The position numbers and the translations under genes are program-made. Positions 54,800 to 64,000 of a stretch of 64,000 nucleotides of DNA are shown in pieces. This stretch comes from Ligustrum vulgare (Eukaryota > Streptophyta > Magnoliopsida > Lamiales > Oleaceae). Below the pieces are notes generated by a model. It was not told the origin of the DNA, made no database searches, and was given only the letters and a program-made list of their open reading frames with translations. The number at the start of each line of letters is the position of its first letter. The stretch's first letter is position 1. The stretch spans positions 12,747,501 to 12,811,500 of the forward strand of contig OY743190.1 of assembly GCA_963555705.1 (NCBI GenBank). Direction: 5' to 3'.

Positions 54800-57273
54800 C
54801 TATTTTCCCAAAAACCTCTGCATGGCCTCGTATTCTGGGGTCTCTTCAAAAGTGTCTTTAAAGTTCTGGATAGCGTCAGACACTTTGGCACTTAGAGCGT
54901 TCTCCACCCGTGTCATGACGGTCTGCTCCAAAACCTCTGTAATCCTTGTTTGCATGTGCCGTTCTAAAGAGGCAAGGCCCTCCTCTGCCTTTGCCTTAGC
55001 CTCCATCTCCCTCCCTAATTTTTTCGTTAGCTGCTGCCACCTCAGCCTCTAGCTTAGACTTAGCTGCATTAGCGGCGGTCAGGGCTTCAGATGTGATGGA
55101 CTGTGCACGATTGGAGTCATCTAACTTCTTGCACAAAGAAGCCACATCTTCCTCAGAGGCCTGGAGGTCATGCTTCAGTTTATCGTTATCCTCCTGGAGG
55201 CGCTTCGCGTGAGCCCTCTCCTCTGAGGAAGATTTGCGGGCTAGGGACAGCTGAGTTTTAAGATCATTAATCTCCTTCAGCATGTTGTCCGCGTGACGGA
55301 GGGCAGTCTCAGCATCTTTCTTGTCCCGCTGCACCTCCTCCACTGATGACTCCACCTCGTCAATAAGGGCCAGTTCCCTAGCATTCATCACTTTAGCGGC
55401 GAGCAACTTCCTAGACTGACTGGCACTGGAAGAAAAGGCAGACCAGCCCTCCGTCCAAAATTGCTCAGTAATTAATGTGGCCCGGCAGGAGGGGAGCTGG
55501 GGGAGTCGAACAGGGAAGGATTGAAGGTGACATCTCTGGGGAGAACACTGGTTTTAATACGCTTGAGCTCTTCTGCCCCCTCAGGTGTCACTTCATAAGC
55601 CAAATCTGGAACGGACACAGACGGCTCGTCCTCCAAGTCCTGAATTACTGGTGGCGGAGGCGCGGAGGTGGATTCCTTGCCCTTACCCCTTTTAAGCCTC
55701 TTCAAGGGAGCGGGATCCTCCTCGGATACTCGCTAAGGAATATCCTCGGAGAAGGAGGATGGTGCAGAAACATCCATAGCCTCCCTTTCCCTCTTAGAGC
55801 CCCCTCTATCCGACCTTTTCCCTTTCCCCTTTGTGGGGACTCCTCTAAGATCAGCCTCCTTTTCTATGCTGGGCTGCTGGGGACCCACTGACAGCAGAAT
55901 GGGTGGTGGCAGTAAGGCTGGAAGAGGACCTTGAAGTTGGGCTGTAGACACCTCGGACACCTTTGCCACCCCAACTTGCAGGTTGGCCAGTACCGTTTTC
56001 TGCCTCTTTTCAATTTCACTGCCATGGCGAAGGGCAAGAGGAATCTTCTTAGCCACGAGACCCTTTAAAGAAATTTTCGGAAATTCCTTGGAACCTAGCA
56101 AGAAAAGAAGGAAAATGGGATTATGAACAGAAGAAGCATAAGATATAACAGCAATAGGGAAACGAACTTACTCATGGCTCGCATAAGACCGTGCTTAACA
56201 AATAATTTGTTCTGTTGGATGACCCGCTAGAAAGTGCCCTTGCAAGCAAACAAGCACCTTACTGCCGTTAACTCTGCGTCAGGGAGGAGGCGGGCAAAAG
56301 TGTCCCCTGCCATAAACCAATAACATGTTAGGAAACAGTCAAGAAAAGTGAATAGAAATTAAAAAGCAAATGACACGTGACACCTAAAGACACTAAAGCA
56401 AGTACAAGACTCACTAGGTAGGGAAAGAGTTCGGAGAACGGTAATTTCTGGACTAGGGTCCACAGGAGAGCTCTGCCACTCCCCAGCAATCCAGAACCAT
56501 TGGTTCCTCCAGTTCTTTATTGAGGTTGGGTGACCGGTGATAACAGGAGAATATGAGCCCCTGGGAGACAAGTAATACCAATCCTTGACGTCTGACCTCA
56601 CGTCTCTCTCCCTTCTAACTGATTTCTTCAAAGTATAGAGGGTATGCATGATGTGCAGTGAGATGGGGTAGTCAGGATTGACCTCTTGCCACACTAACCA
56701 AGTACCCACAGCCTGTGTCCAGAAGTTGGGGGCCAGCTGGTAGGGGCACAAGTTATAGCTCCTAAGCAACGCCCTGAAGAAGGGGTGTAGGGGTAGCCTC
56801 ATCCCGCAAGATAGAGCATTATAGCATATGGCCGCTTAACCTGGAGGAGGGCTGCAGGGTCAGCAAGAAGGGGTAGGGTGCACCAATTGAACCCCTTCTA
56901 GCATCCTGAATCTTGCCGAAGCCCCAGCCAAGTCAACCCCCCAAATTTCAGTGGCAATCTCACTGCTCTCCCATGATTCTGGGTTTGGATCAGGATCAAC
57001 GTGATAGCCAGAAACTTTGTTAACCTGATCAACTCAATCCTTCACTTGGGCGATCTCCTCTGCAATCAGGCCCAACTCTTCTCTATGTGCCCTAAATGGG
57101 GCCCTAACGATTAAACCGAGGTCCTGGTGACCGGAAGAAGAGCATACCGCCTCTTCTCTTCCCAAATCCCTGTTTCGCTTGCTTCGAAGCTCTCTCAAAG
57201 ATGCCTCCTCCTCGGATGACAGATAAGCTATGTAGTTCTGATCTTTTTCTTCTTCGCTGTCAGAATCACTCAA
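54800..57273 (-). pseudogene. Antisense ORF block of the Tat element (spliced or broken gene)
   Basis: Minus-strand open parts in order: 57273-57034 (acidic, MSDSDSEEEKDQNY), 56802-56359 (globular, with YNLCPYQLAPNFW and a WRNQWFWIAGEW segment), 56101-55733 (Lys/Ser/Pro-rich, nuclear-localisation-like KGKGKRSDRGGSKR), 55705-55472, 55406-54996 and 55006-54800 (long coiled coil). Together they resemble the antisense protein of Tat-lineage elements such as Grande: a globular N-terminal domain, a disordered linker and a coiled coil. Gaps may be introns (a possible donor GAGTAAG near 56172) or lesions. Function in the family is unknown. Confidence 0.6.
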
Positions 57274-57289
57274 ATAAATTATACCGCTG

Positions 57290-58271
57290 ATTTTCTTATT
57301 TCTCCTTTAATCTGCTCCCTAAAGAACTGAGAACTAAAAACTGATAAAGATATGGGGCAGAAACCTCTGACAGGAATCGCCATTGCTAACATTTCCTGTG
57401 AACCCGTTCCCCCAACTCTTTCCATTTTTTTGTTCTTAAAGATGGGTCAGACTCACCAAAAAAGGAAAACAAAATGCAAAAGGGAATTTTCAAACCCACA
57501 CTTGAAGATTAGGAATAAAGAAGTCTTGCACATACAAAGGAAAAGAAATTTACCTTCAAAGAACGAATGTTCGAGACCGTACACTTGAAAGGAGGAACAC
57601 GCCAATGAAAGCTGTTGAACAGTAAGGATGTTTTGCTGGGCAGAAAACCCTTGTAGAGAAGACGCGAGATTTGCAAGAAAGGGAAAACCAATACAACCTT
57701 TGGTGAGAGTGTTACTGCAAAGAATTCTAAGAAAATGGTAAAGGGAGGATAATGAGACGAAGGAGGATTTATAGGGAACCTAATGATCTAGAACCCTTGG
57801 TTTTTGAGCCGTATGATTAATGTGGGTAACCCACACCTCTTGGGGAATGGGCTAATCAAAGCGCCAGCTGTCGAATGAAGTAAATGAAACCGTTCAGCTA
57901 CCACAGTGAGTACCACGCGCGACAAAAATGCCACTCCCGTCACCTTTTATATTCTTTGGGAACCAATATCAGTAGCCCTTTTTCATTAAATACGCCGCCT
58001 AAGATACGCGCTAATGCGCCCCAAACCTTCACTTAGGAGGGAAAAGCCGAAGTAAGGGGCCGACTATACTATGAATCCGAACTTCCCATAAGGAATGCCA
58101 TTCCTGACCCCAAAAAGCGCTGCGCTACATAGCAACTCCCAGCGAGCGGATGGCGGAACAATTGCAAAATATTGGATATAACAGGTGATGAAACTTGGAC
58201 AGAATTGTTGCTGTGAAACTATGACAAATTCGATCCGCCCATGAATGACCACATCAGATTTGAGGGACTAG
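57290..58271 (-). other. Region upstream of the antisense ORFs and gypsy 3' end
   Basis: Presumably carries the promoter of the antisense gene. It ends in the gypsy polypurine tract (GATTTGAGGGACTAG, 58257-58271) immediately before the 3' LTR. No other gene supported. Confidence 0.4.
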
Positions 58272-58957
58272 TGTTGAGATTGTACCCAAGAATGTGGCAC
58301 ATTGGGCCACCAATGAAGGCCCAATGAGGGTCCACAAACTTTGGCCCATGATTAGAAGTTCAAGATATCCCCCTGGGCCAATGGCCAAGGTGGAAAAGCA
58401 CACGAGCTCCTCTGGACGAGCTGGTTTGTGTCTGGCAGAGGCGCTTTATGCTTAGCCGAGGTGCTTACGGTAGCGCCTCGGATGTAGGGATGGGACAAGG
58501 GATGAAGTCAGAGATGTGACGCTGCCTTTACCAAGATGTGATAGGCGCTCATCCCCTACGAAATGTAGCAATGATTACTGTCAAAAAGCAAGGTTGTCCC
58601 CTTCAAGAGCTAGGGTGGATACACGTGTAAAAGTCGGCCATGTGTCACAATCCAGGGCAACGAATCCTTCTATAAATAGAGCACACTTGCCTCCAAGGAA
58701 AATGTTAGCAATTTCATACTCTTGACTAAATATATTTCTCTCACTCCCTTTTCTCTCTTTTACGCACTTATATTTCCCGCACTCAAATTATATTTGCTGA
58801 ACATGGGCGCTGACTTTGTCATCGGAGTGCAAACGGGAGCCACCTCGGCCCCCTTTGCAAACTGATTGTTTGTCACAGTGCGCAGGAGATCCACGTGTTC
58901 AAGAGGGAGGAGCTGAGACGTGCTGATCTAAGGTCCAGTCGGATTTTGTGGTCAACA
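58272..58957 (+). repeat. Gypsy 3' LTR
   Basis: Starts TGTTGAGATTGTACCC and ends GTGGTCAACA. It contains CTATAAATAGAGC near 58672. It differs from the split 5' LTR at many sites, roughly 5%, with small indels. Confidence 0.9.
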
Positions 58958-58962
58958 ATTAC

Positions 58963-60538
58963 AATTAAAATTTAATTTTTTAATTGCAAAAAAAAAAAAA
59001 AAATACAGAATTTTTTACTACTTTTATTTTCAGTTTTACAAATTTTTATACACATTGTTGTGATGCTGTCTTTATTTTCCCCCAACTCCAACACGCCTCA
59101 AGGCCCAAAATAACCAAGCCCAACAAAGTGAAATAATATGATAAACTTAGTCATTTAGTTGCTTCTCGCCTAGAAGCATCAAATTAGTTCCTCAATCAAG
59201 ACTTTAAGGCTTGCCCTAACTAGTTCACCGACCTTTTTTTCTGCTACGGTGAGAGCTGCGCTCCTTGGTCCTCGTTGCGCCATCTATCTCCGGTGGAAAT
59301 TAACATCATTCACGACGTCTTCCAACCAGTATTTTACTATTTTTCAATTGTTTAGAGTTTGAAGCCGTCTGTGTTCGGTTTGCACTTCGCACTTCGTTCT
59401 GACCTTTTTTTTATTATCATTTTCTAGTTTTTTTGGAAAACATTGAGGAATGACGAATCTGGAATAGAGTAGAAGTTTTCCACACAACTAGAGTTTTGAG
59501 TAAGCCGTGTTTTCTTCCTAATTTCGAGTAAACTTGAACTTGTATTTGGGGTATTAATGTGACTCTTTATTGAAAATTAGTTGTGCCAAATGAAGCCTTA
59601 GACTGTGTGCCACTGGTTAGCAATTTTTTGTATTTTACGTATGTTATAAAGCAGGGAAAATACAATTGGCAGCAAATGATTTGTTGAAATTATATTTTGT
59701 GCTTGTTATGAAACATTGATGTATTTTGTGGTAGTTATGGAGCAAACGTTGAGAGCGTTTTTGATATGAATTCCTTGTTTATATTGTGTTTTGTTTCCCC
59801 CAATATGTTGTGCTTGTTTGTTTATGCCTGAATTCAAAATCAAAATGATTATTTTTTGACCTTTTTTTGGGGCATTTTCTCAATTTTATGCACTTTGTTT
59901 TTTGTAGTGACTAATGAATTCATTTGTTCTTTGTTTTATTTTTTTGGTATGAAGATGAATCATGTGTAATAGCATAAGATTGAAGTGCTGGAGTATTGTA
60001 CGATGTCAAAGGAAGTTACCATTAGGTAAAATATTTTAGAATTATATTGGAAGTTGCTTATTTTGTATATATTTTGGAATCAATAAATCTATATTGTAAT
60101 GTTGTGATCACTAGTTTGTACTTTTGTGTTATCTATTAGGTTTTTTTGATATTATTGTGATCACTAATCATTTGCTTGTGTTTGTGCCTTTACCTTTGTA
60201 TCTATCTTAGAAGTTGTTCACCTATATGTTTTAATTTTGTTAGTCTTATAACATATATTCGTAATGTCTTTCGGCTATTTGCAATTAATTTTGACGTCTT
60301 CATTTAAAATTTTATTTCAATAGTTATTTTAACTCAATCTACGTATATTAGTTTAGTTTCGTTTGCAAATCGCGGTTTAAAACCGCACCAAACCGCAAAA
60401 AATGGTTTGGTTTGATTTGGTTTAAGAAATGAAATGGTTTGGTTTGACCGTTTGGGTTGGAAAAAAGTCAAATCGCTTTAAATGGTTTGGTTCGAAAATT
60501 TTTCAAAAACCGCCCAAATCAAACCGTTTACACCCCTA
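58963..60538. other. Right part of the hAT-like element, no transposase
   Basis: A GC-balanced block at 59200-59320 is followed by T-rich DNA and terminal GGTTTGGTTTGA repeats (60370-60530). No open frame of note. It could contain captured gene pieces, but I recognise none. Confidence 0.5.
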
Positions 60539-60599
60539 ATATATATTTCGTTAATTAGTCGATATGAAATTTATCACTTAACCCTATATAGGGCCGGTG

Positions 60600-62170
60600 A
60601 ATGACTATGACAATTGTGCAAGACTGAATTAGTTTTCTATTTGGTTGGATAATAGCTCGGAAAAACACTAAAACAAAGATAAAGTGTGTTTTATTCAAAC
60701 TTGAGGCGTGAAGTAAGCAATTCGACATTGAATCATCTATTTGTGTTCATTGAGTAAGTTTTAGAGTTATATTTTAATTTTATTTTATTCGAGGACGAAC
60801 AATGCTCAAGTTTGGAGATATTTGATAAGTTCATTTTGTACACTTATTTTTGCTCTAAAACTAAGCAATCATTTTGTCATTTTATTGATTTTCTACTTAA
60901 ATCGTTGTAAATTATGTTTATTATAGCTTTGAACCCAATTTGAAGCAACGGAAGGATTTTTGCATTGATTCGTAATTGATTGGGAACTGTAGTGATTAGT
61001 TTGTAAATATTGAAAGATGAAATATTTAAGTATCATGAGTTAAATATTAAGAAAATGTATCAAAGACATTGGAAATAAGTGCTTTGCAGTATTAATGAAG
61101 ATGCCAAGCGATGGATCAAGTACCGGAAGTCGGAAGAAGCAAAACTATAAACCTATTTGCGGATCATGCGAAGAAATCAATACATAACTCTCAGTACAAA
61201 AATTATCATGGATCCCGTAATATATCATTTGAAAGATAATTGAATTAGAAGTTCAAAGAAAAAACAGATCACAATTTAGAGTTTTAGATCAAAAATTATA
61301 TGCGTTTGAAAAAGACTGTCAGAGTCATACACCGAACATAACTAGGTTATTATCCAAGGTAAAATACATGTTGCCACCTGACTAAGCAAAACGCTAACAA
61401 AGGTTGCAAGTAAAGCCTGGGTAGTCGCCTAACTTTGTACTAGGTGGCCGTCTAGGGAAAAATCTTGGACAAATTTTCTGATCTTTTCAAAATTTTATTT
61501 CAAGTGTGATTTCATTTTGGGCCACGATTTTTACACTATCTTATTCTTGGAAAGGCATATAAAAAGATGAATGAACTCTACATTGGGGAATTCAATAATT
61601 GACTCAAGAGGAAGAAAACAAGAAATTCACATCAAGATTTCATTCGACAAATATTGAAATGAAGATTGAATTCGAGATTTTGTTTTCCCGGGTGATGAAT
61701 TCAACATCTTTAATTTGTTTTCTTTTCATTACTATATTATGCTAAGTTCTAAATTGTGATAGGATTTGGATGAAAATTTTGTTATTTTCTTGTTAATGTC
61801 GAGTTTTGAATTTTCATTAAAAATTATTTCTTGATTTCTAAGTGTTCATTAATGATTTATACGTATTAATTGACATAAAATCCCACTGAGGGTATAAACG
61901 TACCTCTGTGCTTTATTTGATTTCTAAGTGTTCATTAATGATTTATTGTATAATCGAAACATTTATTAACTTGCAATTATTTTAATTTCTATTTATAGCT
62001 ATTTTATTTACAAAGTTTGCTTTTATTTTACAAAAACCAATCTTAAAATTCCGTGTTTTAATTAAGGCTAGATACTTGAAAATAATTTATCACAGATTCA
62101 CAATCCCTGTAGGAACGATACACGACTCACAATTCACTTTATTAATTGTTTGATCTGTCAACTTACGATA
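60600..62170 (+). mobile_element. Gypsy LTR remnant
   Basis: GAGGACGAACAATGCTCAAGTTTGG-like sequence followed by TTTGATAAGT (60823) is the usual internal 3' end and LTR start of plant gypsy elements. CAATCCCTGTAGGAACGATAC near 62100 is the motif commonly found near such LTR ends. No coding sequence remains, and the right boundary is uncertain. Confidence 0.5.
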
Positions 62171-62172
62171 TG

Positions 62173-63425
62173 ATAAAGAGTTAAATATTTCAACACCAAT
62201 CTTAACTTCAGTTGTGGTCACATGTTACTCACCGAACTTTAGAATGTCTCACATTGACCACTCGACTTTAGGTTTAGGGCATTAGATTTCAACACCCATC
62301 CACATTTGGAAGTGATCACGGTTACTCAATGAACTTTAAAATACTTTTCATTGACCACTAAACTTAAAAAAATGTTGATCTAGAAATTGATTAAAGGAGA
62401 TTATGAAAGTACAGTTATACAAAATAAATAGAAATAAGATGATAAAGAAGAATGATAAAAATATTACAATTTATAAAGGGCTATTCACATAATTACACTA
62501 CTTTTAGGGATCAAATTGAAATTTACTTGAATTTTATAAAAATTGAAAATTACTTATAATAAAATCATAAAAACTGAAAAATACTTCATAATCACGTGAA
62601 GTATCACAATCTGATACTTTTGATACTTCTCAAATATGTTAGTATCACAGTATGATACCTATGATACTTTTCAATTTTTTTAATAACAATGAAGTATTTT
62701 TCAAAATTTTTTATTTGAGTAGTAAAAATCAGTTTTATTATCTAAAGTAAGTAATCTATACAATAAACCCATTTTTAAAATCATGCATAGAGCTCATTAA
62801 TACGATACCATAACATATTGACTTGTTTCTAGCACGGGTCAATTTTATTTTGATCCACTTTTCATTGCTACACTAAACTATCAAAATCACAAGGAAGACC
62901 ATATTTTAAGTTAAGAATTTCAACTTTGATAAATAGCAAATAATATTTTAAGCTCAGTCATGGTCTAGATAACATTAGATGAATATAGCGTGAAAAGAGT
63001 AACTATCTTAATTTTTATCAAGTAATATAATAATATACAAATTGTTCAATAATATTTGTTTTGTAAGATGAAACTGAGCCATTAAATAAATTAGCATTGG
63101 GTGTTGAAATTTAATGTCCTAAAGTTGAGGGACCAATCAAAAATATTCTAAAGTTCGATAAGTAATTCGTGACTACAACCAAAGTTGGATAGTGTTTGAA
63201 ATATTTAACATGTATAAGTAATGGAGTGCAATTCTCTAAAATTGAGTAACCAATGAGAAGTACTTTGAAGTTTGTTGAATAACTAGCGAGAACATCTAAA
63301 GTTGGATGGTGATGTGATGCGATGTTCTAAAGTTGAGTGATTAATGAAAAACATTTCGAAATTTGGCGAGTAACTCGTGACTACACCTAAAGTTGAGTGA
63401 GTGTTGAAATATTTAACTTCAATAT
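62173..63425. mobile_element. Fold-back element with long imperfect inverted repeats
   Basis: The left end, AGTTAAATATTTCAACACC..., with TTACTCxCCxAACTTTAGAATGT repeats, is matched in inverse complement at 63300-63425 (...GTGTTGAAATATTTAACTT). Several internal sub-repeats of the ACTTTAG...CTCGACTTTAG type occur on both sides. No transposase was seen. It could be a Mutator-like or other MITE. Confidence 0.55.
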
Positions 63426-64000
63426 CGACCTTTACCCAAATTTTATCAAGGGTACATTTGATTGGGGGCAATTCCATGAAAATAGAAAATGTTTTTCATG
63501 AAATTTCATTTTTGGTCCATTTGATTGGACTTTTGTTGGGAGATTCATTTTCACTGTTATCTCGATTTTCATGAAAATTAGGAAAATATTTTCAGCGGTT
63601 GAAAATTAATTTTTCACATTTATCATATTAATTAATATCACCTCTTTAATCAACCATAGTAACATACCAAATTTCTTAAACTTATTTTCCATTTAAAAAA
63701 AAAATGAATACATCACAATTCAAATTTTTTGGGCTTAATTTCCTCCAAATTTCTTGCTTGCAAAAAAATTATTGTCCATGCGCTGGGAAAACCAGATCGA
63801 CCAAAGCGCTAATACTGAGACCGATGAATGGTGCTAGAGTGCTACCGCCTCTCGCCAACATTACCATGGACGCATTCTGTCGCGTACCTCTTTTACTGTG
63901 CGAGAACTATTTCGGATGAGTACTGCTACTTGTACAACTATAGTTGACAACTCATGTAACATCCCGAATTCCACGGAGTCCGGGACATCACGTCGTCCTT
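63426..64000. other. Gene-free right edge; possible LTR start
   Basis: A short palindromic stretch with TCCATTTGATTGGACTTTTG lies near 63518. At 63955 TGTAACATCCCGAATTCC resembles the start of a gypsy LTR that would continue past the window. The short open frame at 63704-63919 has no recognisable family. Confidence 0.35.

Larger units (their letters stand above)
38427..58957 (+). mobile_element. Ty3/gypsy retrotransposon, Tat-type, with element B nested in its 5' LTR
   Basis: Perfect 5-bp duplication ATTAC (38422-38426 and 58958-58962). LTRs of about 686 bp; the 5' one is cut into 38427-38926 and 47311-47494. The primer site TGGCGCCG...TGGGAA follows the 5' LTR. Gag, protease, RT, two RNase H regions and integrase are in one sense, then an antisense ORF block (54800-57273), a purine-rich tract GATTTGAGGGACTAG and the 3' LTR. 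Dual RNase H and antisense ORFs upstream of the 3' LTR are features of the Tat lineage (for example Grande, Retand). LTR divergence is clearly several percent, so it is older than element B. Confidence 0.9.
38238..60538. mobile_element. hAT-like element split by nested retrotransposons
   Basis: Left end TAGGCCTGTACAACG and right end ...CGTTTACACCCCTA (complement TAGGGGTGTAAACG) form hAT-style termini. They are flanked by ATATATAT on both sides (38230-38237 and 60539-60546). Subterminal AAACCG / CGGTTT and GGTTTGGTTT repeats are present at both ends. Removing the gypsy element leaves about 1.8 kb without a recognisable transposase. The 8-bp duplication is of low complexity, so it alone would be weak; the matching termini make the case. 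Confidence 0.7.

Noticed and set aside
54714..55052. Plus-strand 112-codon frame in the gypsy 3' region
   Set aside because: Complement of the antisense coiled-coil ORF, whose heptad pattern and continuity with neighbouring minus frames are more convincing.
60539..60546. ATATATAT as proof of a hAT target duplication on its own
   Set aside because: Too low in complexity to stand alone; accepted only together with matching TAGGxxTGTAxAACG termini.
63704..63919. 71-codon frame at the right edge
   Set aside because: No recognisable family, no splice or promoter support, surrounded by repeats.

Overview
The window is nuclear DNA of a flowering plant, most likely a eudicot. It holds intron-containing genes with plant-type splice sites, AAACCCTAG telo-boxes upstream of two genes, AT-rich intergenic DNA and a dense layer of plant transposons (Ty1/copia, Ty3/gypsy Tat-type, hAT, SINE) plus an endogenous pararetrovirus. 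I cannot name the species.

Layout. 1-15077: a degenerate Ty1/copia element on the minus strand that runs off the left edge (RT and gag remnants, primer site, a 1.56 kb LTR at the right). Its leader is split by about 8 kb of endogenous caulimovirid DNA (5025-13073). That DNA is rearranged: the transactivator gene and intergenic region are on the plus strand, while leader ORF, movement protein, small coiled-coil protein, coat protein and polymerase are on the minus strand. The two parts meet head to head in a near-perfect palindrome at the tRNA-Met primer site, and a duplication of about 65 bp flanks the whole. 15078-17496: gene-free repeats. 17502-23371: non-autonomous LTR element 'A'. 23694-25975: host CWC25 splicing-factor gene, 4 exons. 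26222-26680: hAT-type MITE. 27889-28881: single-exon gene for an unknown, probably N-myristoylated protein. 30270-37085 (minus): a nine-exon WD40 gene. 37781-37996: SINE. 38238-60538: a hAT-like element holding a Tat-type gypsy element (38427-58957), whose 5' LTR is itself interrupted by young LTR element 'B' (38927-47305). 60.6-64 kb: LTR remnant and fold-back repeats.

The most interesting signal is a two-gene cassette present twice, antisense inside LTR elements A and B, whose LTRs and primer sites are unrelated. Gene 1 encodes a basic, Cys-rich protein of about 182 residues whose central block resembles the nucleic-acid-binding/Cys-rich proteins of plant flexiviruses. Gene 2 is an intronless LONELY GUY (LOG) cytokinin-activating enzyme. 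LOG is complete in B (217 aa) and reduced to its last 52 codons in A. In B each gene has its own TTTAAATAG TATA-like box, and three related hairpins follow LOG in both copies. Gene 1 is open in both copies and differs mainly by conservative or silent changes. This looks like a virus/host-derived gene module mobilised by retrotransposons; I know of no description of it, but I could not search.

The host genes (CWC25, the unknown myristoylated protein, the WD40 protein) appear intact. The gypsy polyprotein is killed mainly by nonsense changes of C-to-T / G-to-A type. The pararetrovirus keeps an intact movement protein ORF but a broken coat protein gene and a polymerase with one in-frame stop. 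All exon boundaries, counts and identities were worked out by eye.
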